NCBI GenBank assembly: GCA_023415475.1
Contig: JAEZKL010000016.1
Coordinates: 1-14,341 of the forward strand
Direction: 5' to 3'
From: Bacillota bacterium
GTDB lineage: Bacteria > Bacillota > Clostridia > Lachnospirales > Lachnospiraceae
Length of the DNA stretch: 14,341 nucleotides
In this document: piece by piece, positions 1 through 8,133 of the stretch
How the letters are laid out: every line of letters begins with the position of its first letter
Numbering within the stretch: position 1 is the first letter of the stretch
The notes under the pieces: generated by a model
The model's database searches: none
The model's input: only the letters and a program-made list of their open reading frames with translations
Told to the model about the DNA's origin: nothing
Position numbers and translations under genes: made by a program

Positions 1-126
1 GATTTGCCATCCGGCTTCCTTCAGATTCGTAGTCACCCACGACACCCTTGCCATTGGCTATGTCCTTCCTACTACCAGGCGGACTCGGGACTTACACCCG
101 TTGAAACGTGCGCCCGCCGGGCGCAC
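1..126 (-). mobile_element. Group II intron, 5' end (partial)
   Basis: On the minus strand the element begins at 126 with GTGCG, matching the GUGYG 5' consensus of group II introns. It continues with a short GC-rich hairpin and then stretches typical of bacterial group II domain I, such as GGGTGTAAGTCCCGA, CAAGGGTGTCGTGG and AATCTGAAGGAAGC. The rest of the ribozyme and any reverse transcriptase/maturase gene would lie left of the window. The junction sits four bases past the stem of an intrinsic terminator, the insertion preference known for class C introns. The class itself is not proven here, because domains V and VI and the maturase are not visible. Confidence 0.75.
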
Positions 127-130
127 TGTT

Positions 131-178
131 AAAACAAGGGCTCCGGAAGCTGTCAGAAGCCTCCAGAACCCTTGTTTT
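131..178 (-). terminator. Intrinsic terminator of the marR-ABC operon
   Basis: A 48-base inverted repeat forms an approximately 20-bp stem (outer arms AAAACAAGGG and CCCTTGTTTT, a few G-T pairs inside) with an 8-base loop. It starts about 40 bases after the ABC gene stop codon at 220. Its U-tract is only the four T of the stem foot before the group II intron begins at 126, so the intron may have displaced the rest of the T-run. Confidence 0.85.
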
Positions 179-219
179 GATCTTATCGCAAGAACATCAT
201 AAATAACTATACCATTTCA

Positions 220-2136
220 TTATTCTAACTCAAGCCCACCTGTGTAAAGCTGATAGTATCTACCCTTTTGCTTAACCAGATCCTCATGATTACCGCGCTC
301 AATCACTCTACCCTGCTCCAATACCATAATCACATCGGAATTCTGAATGGTTGATAGGCGTTGGGCGATTACAAATACCGTTCTTCCCTCCATGAGCTTA
401 TCCATACCTTCCTGTACCAATTTCTCCGTTCTGGTATCAATACTGGAGGTTGCCTCATCAAGGATTAATACCGGAGGATCAGCTATCGCAGCCCTGGCGA
501 TAGAGATCAATTGACGTTGTCCCTGAGATAAGTTTGCACCATCTCCGGTCAACATCGTATGATAGCCCCCGGGTAAATGCCTAATAAATTGATCTGCATT
601 GGCAAGCCTTGCTGCTGCAAATACCTCCTCATCTGTGGCATCCAATTTTCCGTAACGGATATTATCTGCTACCGTACCGGTGAATAAATGAGTATCCTGA
701 AGAACAATACCTAAGCTTCTTCTTAGATCATCCTTCTTGATTTTATTGATATTTATACCGTCATATCGTATCTTACCGTCCTGAATATCGTAGAAACGGT
801 TAATTAAATTGGTAATGGTAGTTTTACCGGCACCGGTCGCTCCAACAAAAGCCACTTTTTCACCGGGTCTTGCATAAACTTGAATATCATGAAGTACAAT
901 CTTCTCGTCGCTATAACCAAAATCAACCTGATCAAATACCACATCACCCAGTAATCTGGTGTAGGTAACCGTTCCATCGGAATGAGGATGCTTCCATGCC
1001 CAGATACCGGTTCTTTCCTTCACTTCTATCAGGTTTCCCTGATCATCCTCCCTGGCATTCACTAAGGTTACATAACCCTCGTCGTATTCAGGCTTGGCAT
1101 CCAGTAGCCGAAATACCCGCTCCGCACCGGCCAATGCCATAACAATCGAATTAAATTGCTGGGAAATCTGTGATACCGGTTGATTAAATGTTCTTGTTAA
1201 TTGTAAGAAAGCCGCCAGACCACCGATGGTAAATCCGTTAATCCCATAGATTGCCAACACAGCACCAAACAATCCAGCAAGAACATAATAGATATATCCG
1301 ATATTACCCAAGATGGGCATCATTATGTTAGCATATTTATTGGCATTATTGGCACTTTCATATAATTCCTCATTTAATTGATTAAATTTCTCTTTCGCTT
1401 CCTCTTCATAGCAGAAAACCTTTACTACCTTCTGACCTTCCATCATTTCTTCAATATATCCGTTTAAAGTACCGATGGATTTTTGCTGATTTCTGAAATT
1501 AATCGCGCTCATACCGCCGATCTTTTTCGCAATAGTAAACATCGCAACTACCATAAGAAGTGCAATCAGAGTCAGAGGGATACTTAGTACTATCATAGAT
1601 ACCAATACCGATACAATCGTAATTACTGAGGACAGCAGTTGCGGAATACTTTGAGATATCATTTGTCTCAGCGTATCCACATCATTGGTATACAAACTCA
1701 TAATCTCCCCATGAGGATTAGTGTCAAAGAACTTGATCGGTAATTTCTCCATATGGGCGAACATATCATCTCGAAATCTTTTTAACGTTCCTTGTGTGAT
1801 GTAGATCATAATGCGATTATACATAAAGGTGGAAAATACGCCCAACAGATAGATCATAGCCATAACAAGGATTGCATTCAATAATGGTTTGTAACTGATC
1901 AGATCTTGATTAAGATAGGGGACGATATAGTCATCAATTACATTCTTTATGAAAATTGTTCCTGCTACATTAGCAAGTGAACTGATAATAATAAAGATAA
2001 CGACACTGATCCCTTTTAGCTTATTCGCTTTCATAACATATAATAAAAGACGTTTTAGTACCTTCATACTGTCTTTATTTAATTTTTTCTTCGGCATTTT
2101 ATTCATGTTACTGCTTTGATTCTTCTCATTATTCAT
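220..2136 (-). CDS. ABC exporter subunit (permease-ATPase), catalytic half
   Basis: This is a 638-aa half-transporter of the multidrug/lipid exporter type (the family of YfiC/BmrD-like proteins). An N-terminal transmembrane domain with about six helices spans roughly residues 40-325 and is followed by an ATPase domain. Walker A is GATGAGKT (432-439), the signature is LSQGQ (536-540) and Walker B is VLILDE with the catalytic glutamate E561. The switch histidine is replaced by glutamine (IAQR, Q592). An extra segment at about 350-395 separates the two domains. I chose ATG 2136 rather than the farther upstream ATG at 2241: it overlaps the upstream gene's stop at 2129-2131 by 8 bases and has AAGGGAG about 12 bases ahead, which suggests translational coupling. 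It probably pairs with the product of the upstream gene. Substrate unknown. Confidence 0.9.
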   Translation of the reverse strand: MNNEKNQSSNMNKMPKKKLNKDSMKVLKRLLLYVMKANKLKGISVVIFIIISSLANVAGTIFIKNVIDDYIVPYLNQDLISYKPLLNAILVMAMIYLLGVFSTFMYNRIMIYITQGTLKRFRDDMFAHMEKLPIKFFDTNPHGEIMSLYTNDVDTLRQMISQSIPQLLSSVITIVSVLVSMIVLSIPLTLIALLMVVAMFTIAKKIGGMSAINFRNQQKSIGTLNGYIEEMMEGQKVVKVFCYEEEAKEKFNQLNEELYESANNANKYANIMMPILGNIGYIYYVLAGLFGAVLAIYGINGFTIGGLAAFLQLTRTFNQPVSQISQQFNSIVMALAGAERVFRLLDAKPEYDEGYVTLVNAREDDQGNLIEVKERTGIWAWKHPHSDGTVTYTRLLGDVVFDQVDFGYSDEKIVLHDIQVYARPGEKVAFVGATGAGKTTITNLINRFYDIQDGKIRYDGININKIKKDDLRRSLGIVLQDTHLFTGTVADNIRYGKLDATDEEVFAAARLANADQFIRHLPGGYHTMLTGDGANLSQGQRQLISIARAAIADPPVLILDEATSSIDTRTEKLVQEGMDKLMEGRTVFVIAQRLSTIQNSDVIMVLEQGRVIERGNHEDLVKQKGRYYQLYTGGLELE

Positions 2137-3865
2137 CTTCCTGACCAGCTCCCTTCGTCTGTGATAAATATACTTCTCGGTAGATGCTGTTGTTCGTAAG
2201 AAGCTCATCATGGGTACCAAAGCCATCAATTTTTCCATCATTAATCACAATAATTTTATCTGCACTTTCAATAGAGGAAATTCTTTGGGCTATGATAAGC
2301 TTCGTTGTTCCAGGTATTTCCTCTTTCAGGGCTTTTCTAATTTTCGCATCCGTCTTCGTATCTACCGCACTGGTAGAGTCATCAAAAATAAGAATCTTAG
2401 GTTTCTTCAGTAATGCTCTTGCAATGCAAAGTCTCTGCTTTTGCCCACCGGATACATTCGTACCGCCCTGCTCAATATAAGTATCATACTGTTTCGGAAA
2501 ACTCTCGATGAATTCCTGAGCCTGTGCATGCTCACATGCTTTTCTGATCTCTTCCTCCGTTGCATCTTTGTTTCCCCAACGAAGATTTTCTTTGATAGTA
2601 CCGGAGAACAATACATTCTTTTGCAGCACCATGGAAACCTCATTTCTTAAGGTATCCATGTCATAATCCTTTACATTAATACCCCCGACTTCAATCGAAC
2701 CCTTTGTTGTATCATAAAGTCTGGGAATCAACTGAACCAAGGAGCTTTTCGCACTACCGGTACCACCGATAATACCTATGGTTTCTCCCGCATTGATCTT
2801 CAGATTAATATTCTCAAGCACCAGTTTGCTTTCATCATTACTGTAACTAAAATCAACATTTTTAAATTCGATGGATCCATCGGGTACTTCGAAAATAGGG
2901 TTAGCTCCATTCCTTAAATTACTTTCTTCCTTCAGTACTTCATAGATTCGTTCCATGGAAGCTCTTGACATAACGATCATAACAAATACCATGGATACAA
3001 TCATCAAGCTAATTAGGATATTGCCGGTATAGGTAAACATACTCATTAGTTCACCCGTTTCCATCCTTCCCTTAAGGATTAAGTGTGCACCAAGCCAGGA
3101 AAGTAATAAGTTACAAGTATACATCGTAAATTGCATGGCCGGTGTATTAAGTAATAATAATTTTTCAGCGCTAAGAAAGCCGCTATACAAAGCTGCCGAT
3201 GCCTTATGGAACTTGCCGGTTTCATGCTCTTCTCTTACATAGGCTTTCACAACACGAATACCGGTGAGATTCTCTTGAACACTTGCATTCAAATCGTCAT
3301 ATTTTTTAAAGGTACGTTGAAAATATACATGAGCTCGCGTCATGATTAAAAATAAAATGACACTTAAAAATAAGATGGCTCCCAAGAATATGATAGCCAA
3401 TTCTGAATTGATACAGAAGGACATAATTAAGGCTGATATTAACATAATCGGTGCCCTTACCAAAACTCTGATACACATCTGATAGGCATTTTGAACGTTG
3501 GTGACGTCTGTCGTTAACCTGGTCACTAAGCCTGAGGTAGAGAACTTATCAATATTGGAAAAGGAATAGGTCTGTATCTTATCATACATTGCCCTTCTTA
3601 AATTCTTTGAAAATCCTGTACTGGCCTTGGCAGCTGTCTTTCCTGACGTCACACCGAAATATAGTGCTAAAAAGGACGATATCAGCATGATAATTCCGAT
3701 TTTAACTACATAATTAATATCACCATTGGCCAAACCAACATCCACTATCTTTGCCATTAATAATGGAATAATAACCTCCATTATTACTTCGAGAATTACA
3801 TAAATCGGAGTAAGGATCGTATCTTTTTTGTATTCTCCTACATTCTCCAGTAATTTTTTTAACAT
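2129..3865 (-). CDS. ABC exporter subunit (permease-ATPase), degenerate-site half
   Basis: A 578-aa half-transporter with an N-terminal membrane domain (about residues 15-305) and a C-terminal ATPase. Walker A is GGTGSAKS (367-374), the Q-loop glutamine is Q415 and the signature is VSGGQ (471-475). Walker B ends IFDD, so the residue that is normally the catalytic glutamate is aspartate (D496). The switch histidine is glutamine (IAQR, Q527). These changes are known from heterodimeric exporters such as TM287/288 and BmrCD, where one site binds but scarcely hydrolyses ATP. The start is ATG 3865 with AGGAGAG 7 bases upstream. The next gene overlaps its end by 8 bases, and a MarR gene lies 98 bases upstream in the same operon. 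A drug or peptide efflux role is inferred, not shown. Confidence 0.92.
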   Translation of the reverse strand: MLKKLLENVGEYKKDTILTPIYVILEVIMEVIIPLLMAKIVDVGLANGDINYVVKIGIIMLISSFLALYFGVTSGKTAAKASTGFSKNLRRAMYDKIQTYSFSNIDKFSTSGLVTRLTTDVTNVQNAYQMCIRVLVRAPIMLISALIMSFCINSELAIIFLGAILFLSVILFLIMTRAHVYFQRTFKKYDDLNASVQENLTGIRVVKAYVREEHETGKFHKASAALYSGFLSAEKLLLLNTPAMQFTMYTCNLLLSWLGAHLILKGRMETGELMSMFTYTGNILISLMIVSMVFVMIVMSRASMERIYEVLKEESNLRNGANPIFEVPDGSIEFKNVDFSYSNDESKLVLENINLKINAGETIGIIGGTGSAKSSLVQLIPRLYDTTKGSIEVGGINVKDYDMDTLRNEVSMVLQKNVLFSGTIKENLRWGNKDATEEEIRKACEHAQAQEFIESFPKQYDTYIEQGGTNVSGGQKQRLCIARALLKKPKILIFDDSTSAVDTKTDAKIRKALKEEIPGTTKLIIAQRISSIESADKIIVINDGKIDGFGTHDELLTNNSIYREVYLSQTKGAGQEDE

Positions 3866-3963
3866 CGTATCACTCTCCTATAAAAATTATACAAGATGGA
3901 CGCAGCTTAGCATAACAGCCGGTCCTTCTGTTTGCCTTGTTATTTTGTTGATTTGATAATGCG

Positions 3964-4407
3964 TCACTCTTCTAAAGCCACATGTAGCTTTTCTAATAAA
4001 TAAAACAACTCATTTAATTCTTCTTTGGTGTAAAGGTTGTTTATAGTACCCTCTACTTCTAAAATACTCTTTCTTAAAACTTCATGGATTCCTATCCCTT
4101 TTTCGGTAAGCAGAATTTTCTTTAACCTGGCATCTTCATCAACGTTAACTCTTGAGATATATCCGTTCTTTTCCAGAATTTGCAGAGTGTTTGTAACGGT
4201 AGATCTTCGTATATCAAACTCCACCTCAATATCTCTTTGATATACGTCACGTAATTGAGACTGGCGATACACAAAACCAATGATTCTGGCTTGCGAACTA
4301 GTCAATTCCATTCCTCTTTGATTTAACTCATTCTCTATTTTTCTACGAACTAGATTGGATAAGATTTTCAGCATCTTTCCAACGTGTTTTTCTTCTCGTT
4401 CTATCAT
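3964..4407 (-). CDS. MarR-family transcriptional regulator
   Basis: A 147-aa winged helix-turn-helix protein. Dimerisation helices lie at both ends (about 5-30 and 107-147). A recognition helix is visible at about 65-80 (IRRSTVTNTLQILEKNG region), followed by the wing DEDARLKKILLTEKG (90-104), the most conserved MarR segment. The start ATG 4407 has GAGGAGC 6 bases upstream. It is the first gene of an operon with two ABC exporter genes, a very common Firmicute layout in which the regulator represses its own operon until a ligand binds. A palindrome at 4425-4440, just downstream of the promoter -10 box, is the probable operator. The ligand cannot be told from sequence. Confidence 0.92.
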   Translation of the reverse strand: MIEREEKHVGKMLKILSNLVRRKIENELNQRGMELTSSQARIIGFVYRQSQLRDVYQRDIEVEFDIRRSTVTNTLQILEKNGYISRVNVDEDARLKKILLTEKGIGIHEVLRKSILEVEGTINNLYTKEELNELFYLLEKLHVALEE

Positions 4408-4424
4408 TTGACCGCTCCTCTATT

Positions 4425-4440
4425 TGTTAGCTATCTAACA
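4425..4440. promoter_or_regulatory. Probable MarR operator palindrome
   Basis: The site is TGTTAG-CTAT-CTAACA, an inverted repeat with 6-base arms and a 4-base spacer, a size typical of MarR-family operators. It begins one base downstream of the -10 box of the marR promoter and so covers the expected transcription start. A bound dimer there would block initiation. Confidence 0.7.
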
Positions 4441-4441
4441 T

Positions 4442-4470
4442 ATTTTAAGATAAAAGTATGCTTATGTCAA
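4442..4470 (-). promoter_or_regulatory. Sigma-A promoter of the marR-ABC operon
   Basis: On the minus strand, -35 TTGACA (4465-4470) and -10 TAAAAT (4442-4447) are separated by exactly 17 bases. The -35 is full consensus and the -10 differs at one position. The operator palindrome follows directly. Confidence 0.85.
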
Positions 4471-4577
4471 TATGAAAGATCTACAATAATATCTTGCTCG
4501 ATGTACTTTCTATGTATAATATGCTCATGTTCTTGCTCCTCTTTTTATGTACACCTTCCCTCCGATTTGCCACCACC

Positions 4578-4657
4578 GGCGACAGCCAGAATGAACTGTT
4601 TACACAGTCCGCAAACCTGCTTTGAAAGGAGGATTCCAACCTTTGATACGTTGCACA
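4578..4657 (+). repeat. Degenerate attachment-site copy (att0) with left-end remnant
   Basis: GGCGACAGCCAGA followed by GAACT (to 4595) matches the tRNA-Cys 3' segment with a few substitutions and one missing base. The match continues into a diverged form of the left-end sequence seen at 7266-7339 and 8639-8712: CGCAAA, then GAAAGGAGG (4624-4632), then TGATAC and one TTGCAC arm (4651-4656). By eye about three quarters of positions agree over some 80 bases, in the same order. It is best read as the left end of the oldest, decayed element of the array. Confidence 0.6.
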
Positions 4658-4666
4658 CAAGTAGTA

Positions 4667-4700
4667 AAAAGCAGTGAAGGAGTAGTCCTTTACTGCTTTT
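4667..4700. terminator. Bidirectional intrinsic terminator after the MCP gene
   Basis: A 15-bp stem (one G-T pair) with the 4-base loop GTAG has A-tracts and T-tracts on both sides. It lies 27 bases past the MCP stop codon on the minus strand and would end that transcript. It may also stop plus-strand transcription. Confidence 0.8.
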
Positions 4701-4726
4701 ATTATTTTTAAATATTTGATATTAAT

Positions 4727-6751
4727 TTAGGATATACGGAACTGTCTTGAAGAATCGTTTAGGTCAAGTGCTAGCTGCGCCAGACTTTCCGTGGTGTGAG
4801 CAACATCCTCCATTACAGATACAGTATGATTTAATTGCTGCTGAATCTCACTTGTGTTTTCAAGTGACTTACCGGTTCTATCATTTACTTCTATGATTGC
4901 TCTATTAACGGAGGAAACACTTGTTGTAATATTAGTCACCAGCTCTGCCAATTGGAGTGACATCTGATATACGGACTCAGAAACATCATAATACTGCCCT
5001 CCCGTATTCAAATATGCATCAAATTGTGTCTGAACCTCTTTATCAATAAAGCTTAATAGTTGTTGCCCATTTTCAGAAAGGTTATCAAAGGCCTCCTGTA
5101 CTTTTACAACAGTAGACTGAATGGTAGCTACTGTGTTTTGAGTTTGCTGGGCTAATCTCTTTACCTCGCCGGCAACTACAGCAAAGCCCTTTCCCTGTTC
5201 GCCTGCTCTGGCTGCTTCGATGGATGCGTTCAAGGCCAACAGGTTAGTCTGTGAAGAGATGTCTCCAATGACATCAGCCATGGTCTTAATCTCATGTACA
5301 ACTTTACCAGCTTCGATGGCATCCAAAATCTTCTGCTGCTCAGTTTTATAAATATCACGGCTATCTTGGATTGCATTTTGAGCTGTTTTTTGAGCTTCAA
5401 GAGCTCTATTTTTAAATTCCTCAGAGCTTAGACTCTGTTTGTTGGCCTGTTCATTTAAGATATGCATATGGTTAGTTATTTCTTTTACAGCTAACATAAC
5501 ATCTTCAATAGATTTCATATTGTTCTGGGAATCGGACACAACCGCAACAGTCGAATTGTTTATTGCACCAAAACGTGAGGTGATTTCCTCAGTAGTTGCC
5601 GTAAGCTCTTCCCCAACTGCACTTAATTCTTGAGACTGATCGATAATTCCTTCGATAAGCTTGCTCATATTATCCTTGGCATGATTTAATGCATCACTGG
5701 TCTGACCAAATTCGTCATGTCTATTGATAGTAATCTTCTCGGTGAGATTTCCATCTGCAAGACTTAATGCAAAGGCATTCATCTTTTTTAGTGGTGATTT
5801 AATATATCTGGCGATGGCGATACTTACTCCTATACCAATAGCAAGGAATAAAAGAGTAAAGCTGATCATATAATCCCTGAGGCCATTAATGTTTTTCAAA
5901 CCTTCCTTTGCCGGAAGATTTACTGCAAAGGACCATGTGGTCCCTTTAATAGGACAATAAGCCACAAAATAATCGCTATTTTCATAATTATACTCAGAAT
6001 ATCCTGTTTTTCCAGCCATCATGGCTTTCTGTACTTCTACATATTTCTCATAGCCTGGCTCTGCAGCAAATGTTTCCACATCTACACGTTTTTCTTCAAC
6101 AACAGAAATATCCTTATCTGCAATTCTTACGCCGTTTTCATCAATGATATAAGCATAGCTGCCTGCACCCACCTCAATATCTCGAACAATATCATTCATC
6201 TGCTCCGCTGTAATAACACCACCAATTACCCCCAATATAGTACCATTGCTATCTATAATCGGTGTTGTGATAATTATTATTAATTTGTTATCCGATTCAC
6301 TGAATAGTGGGGTTGCAATGTTCGTAACACCGCTCAAGGCATTCTTAAAGTTATCTTTATCGGATAAGCTAAATGGTTCTTTACCAGGGACTCTGGTAGT
6401 GCCGTCCGGGCTGGACACCTGGATTCTTTCATAGCCAAGGCGTTCAGCTTCACTCACAAGGATAGGCTCTTGGATGGACCAATCCATACTGGTTATACCT
6501 TCTCTTCTTCCCAGGGTCTCCATCTCGATTCTTCTTTTTGCGAGTTCTTTCGAAAATAGTGCTGCATTGTCTTGAACACTATTAGTAAGATTCTCTTTAA
6601 TGCTGGCTTTCATGACAGTTGAACTTTTTTGGTAGGATATGAGGGTAAGTGTACCGCAGACAACCAATAGCAACAGAATAATCTGTATCAATAGCTTTAC
6701 TCCAATGCTACTCCGTTTTAAAGATTTTAGTAGAATAGAAACAATTTTCAA
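4727..6751 (-). CDS. Methyl-accepting chemotaxis protein, dCache sensor
   Basis: A 674-aa transmembrane chemoreceptor. A short cytoplasmic N-terminus is followed by TM1 (about 18-39), an extracellular double-Cache-type sensor (about 45-275, including GAGSYAYIIDENG), TM2 (about 294-315), a HAMP domain (about 317-370) and the cytoplasmic signalling coiled coil. The hairpin tip that binds CheA/CheW is clear at about 497-530 (SSQTNLLALNASIEAARAGE and GKGFAVVAGEVKRLAQQT). No CheR-binding pentapeptide is seen at the C-terminus, which ends FRIS. The start codon is TTG (6749-6751) with GGAGG 8 bases upstream; the next in-frame ATG would remove TM1. A promoter at 6954-6982 implies a leader of about 190 bases. 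The gene lies between two attachment-site copies and so may be cargo of an old element. Ligand unknown. Confidence 0.93.
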   Translation of the reverse strand: MKIVSILLKSLKRSSIGVKLLIQIILLLLVVCGTLTLISYQKSSTVMKASIKENLTNSVQDNAALFSKELAKRRIEMETLGRREGITSMDWSIQEPILVSEAERLGYERIQVSSPDGTTRVPGKEPFSLSDKDNFKNALSGVTNIATPLFSESDNKLIIIITTPIIDSNGTILGVIGGVITAEQMNDIVRDIEVGAGSYAYIIDENGVRIADKDISVVEEKRVDVETFAAEPGYEKYVEVQKAMMAGKTGYSEYNYENSDYFVAYCPIKGTTWSFAVNLPAKEGLKNINGLRDYMISFTLLFLAIGIGVSIAIARYIKSPLKKMNAFALSLADGNLTEKITINRHDEFGQTSDALNHAKDNMSKLIEGIIDQSQELSAVGEELTATTEEITSRFGAINNSTVAVVSDSQNNMKSIEDVMLAVKEITNHMHILNEQANKQSLSSEEFKNRALEAQKTAQNAIQDSRDIYKTEQQKILDAIEAGKVVHEIKTMADVIGDISSQTNLLALNASIEAARAGEQGKGFAVVAGEVKRLAQQTQNTVATIQSTVVKVQEAFDNLSENGQQLLSFIDKEVQTQFDAYLNTGGQYYDVSESVYQMSLQLAELVTNITTSVSSVNRAIIEVNDRTGKSLENTSEIQQQLNHTVSVMEDVAHTTESLAQLALDLNDSSRQFRIS

Positions 6752-6953
6752 GTCAAATACCTCCGTCGTAAACTAGTTTTGTCCTTCTTATGCCGTGGAT
6801 ATCCTTCACTTAGAGATTTAGAAAAACCAACCAATACAATTTCTTGAGAACTGATCTTCTAGGAGTCCCCTCAATTCATGGCTGGAAATAAAAGAGAAAG
6901 CGAGGTGTTCAGGGAATAGACAAATTGCGTTATTTTGTGATAAATTTAACTTT

Positions 6954-6982
6954 ATTATACTATAAATATTTTTTTAACACAA
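6954..6982 (-). promoter_or_regulatory. Probable promoter of the MCP gene
   Basis: On the minus strand, -35 TTGTGT (6977-6982), a 17-base AT-rich spacer, and -10 TATAAT (6954-6959). The -10 is full consensus and the -35 moderate. The leader to the TTG start is about 190 bases, and I saw no recognisable riboswitch in it. No sigma-D (motility) promoter was evident. Confidence 0.55.
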
Positions 6983-7056
6983 TTATAATCTTATAAATAT
7001 GTTCAATTTTTTTATATATATATCCAATATTTTTTACAATCTTATCTAATACTTGA

Positions 7057-7212
7057 ACCCCAGGAATCATCTTCCCCGACACCACTCTTAGCCATGGATA
7101 CATTGACAACCGTTTTGGTAACTGGCGGGAGCTCGAAACCATCCGAGCTGCCGGTGCTTCTAAGGAAGCTACAATATATTTCCTCCGGCATCTGATAGGG
7201 ACACCTGTTTGA
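7057..7212 (+). pseudogene. Short decayed coding remnant, unidentified
   Basis: A 51-codon open stretch reads from just after a stop (7054-7056) to TGA (7210-7212), with no start codon or ribosome binding site. The peptide includes DNRFGNWRELETIRAAGASK and ends LRHLIGTPV. Its base composition is clearly less AT-rich than the DNA just left of it (6950-7040), and it breaks off abruptly there. It ends 28 bases before attachment copy att1, so it may be the tail of a gene from an older element whose integrase end is gone. A minus-strand reading frame covers the same DNA. I do not recognise the family. Confidence 0.3.
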
Positions 7213-7240
7213 TCCTCCATACAGCTTCCAACTATTCTAA

Positions 7241-7339
7241 TCAAGGCGACAACTAGATCTGAACTATTTGAATCGTTCGCAAATCCGCATAGAAAGGAGG
7301 GTTTTCAATCTCTGATACTGGTTGCACCTGTTTTGCACC
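7241..7339 (+). repeat. Attachment site att1 plus element left end (99-bp repeat)
   Basis: The first 25 bases match the tRNA-Cys 3' end (13810-13834) at 23 positions; upstream identity also includes the preceding TTCTAA. The full 99 bases align without gaps to 8614-8712 at about 86 positions by eye, with a 39-base identical block (7282-7320). The end holds two TTGCACC repeats 11 bases apart (7322-7328, 7333-7339), the pattern of integrase arm-binding sites. The PHP gene's stop codon begins on the last base. Confidence 0.85.
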
Positions 7340-8121
7340 TAATAACTTCTTAAACAATTATTAAGTTCCAGTATTCTATCACCAACATCTTCAGGGCAAT
7401 GAGCATCCGATACTGTAATAATTTTCACATTATTATTTCTCATTATTTTTAGCATTTCTTCATCCATACCTAGTGTAGCTGTATTAGGACAACGTCGAAA
7501 TACTCCACTATTTTGTTCTGCGTACATATCGTTTTTAGAAAGCTCCTTTGCTAAACTAGCATAATAATCCGTTAGAGAATATGATGGTCTATGTCCAAAA
7601 AGTTTAATCGAATCGGGATGAGCTATACCGTCAAATATGCCACTTTGAACAAGTGAAATAGATGTTTCAAAATATCTATGATATATTTCATCGACATTAA
7701 TTCCATTCCAATGCTCCGCCTTATGGTCAAAGGCAAAATTATCAACAAAATGAACACTGCCCAGCAAGAAATCAAAATCTTTACCTTTAGTTAATTCTAC
7801 AACTATATCTTCAAACTCTTTAAAATAGCATATTTCAAGACCAAACTTAATCTTAACAGGGAATTGATTATTTCTGATTTGTTTGATGAGTGATAAATAA
7901 TTTTCCAGTTTCAAAACTCCTGCGTTTCTATGAAACCATGTATCTATATAATTGCTATAAGCACAAACAGAATCGTACATAGGAACAAATTCTTCAAACC
8001 GATAACAATGCTCAAGAAGCCAAATCTCATCTAATTGCTTTTCAACTGCTTTGTTAACGAATTGATTTACCCATTCATATGTATATTCTCCTCGCTCAAT
8101 ATGGATATGACCATCAACCAT
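7339..8121 (-). CDS. PHP-family metal-dependent phosphoesterase (histidinol-phosphatase-like)
   Basis: A 260-aa protein with the PHP metal-binding motifs in order: DGHIH (H5, H7), E37/H38, GLEICY (E96), GSVHF (H124), GIAHPD (H168) and SDAH (D239, H241). This is the pattern of HisK-type histidinol phosphatases and related trinuclear-metal phosphoesterases. No histidine-biosynthesis neighbour is present, so that substrate should not be assumed. The start ATG 8121 has AGGAAG 7 bases upstream, overlapping the stop of a truncated upstream frame (8134-8250), which suggests it was the second gene of an operon. The gene lies inside a collapsed integrative element (7241-8543), and its stop overlaps the left-end arm repeat. 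It could be defence or accessory cargo; the sequence does not decide this. Confidence 0.85.
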   Translation of the reverse strand: MVDGHIHIERGEYTYEWVNQFVNKAVEKQLDEIWLLEHCYRFEEFVPMYDSVCAYSNYIDTWFHRNAGVLKLENYLSLIKQIRNNQFPVKIKFGLEICYFKEFEDIVVELTKGKDFDFLLGSVHFVDNFAFDHKAEHWNGINVDEIYHRYFETSISLVQSGIFDGIAHPDSIKLFGHRPSYSLTDYYASLAKELSKNDMYAEQNSGVFRRCPNTATLGMDEEMLKIMRNNNVKIITVSDAHCPEDVGDRILELNNCLRSY

Positions 8122-8133
8122 ACTACCACTTCC

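Noticed and set aside
2137..2241. An upstream ATG extension of the second ABC subunit by 35 residues
   Set aside because: The extension lies deep within the preceding gene and adds a non-membrane, arginine-rich segment, while ATG 2136 gives the usual 8-base coupled overlap.
2184..2650. Several short frames antisense to the ABC gene
   Set aside because: They lie wholly inside a well-supported coding sequence and have no start signals of their own.
3866..3963. A TATAAT-like box between marR and the first ABC gene
   Set aside because: No acceptable -35 lies at the right distance, so read-through from the marR promoter explains expression more simply.
4521..4625. A 34-codon plus-strand frame with a hydrophobic N-terminus
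   Set aside because: It has no ribosome binding site, and its second half is explained by the degenerate attachment repeat.
6960..7244. A 94-codon minus-strand frame starting near att1
   Set aside because: Its start lies beside the attachment repeat with no ribosome binding site. It runs into a low-complexity lysine/isoleucine tail in the MCP promoter region, and the composition break inside it argues against one gene.
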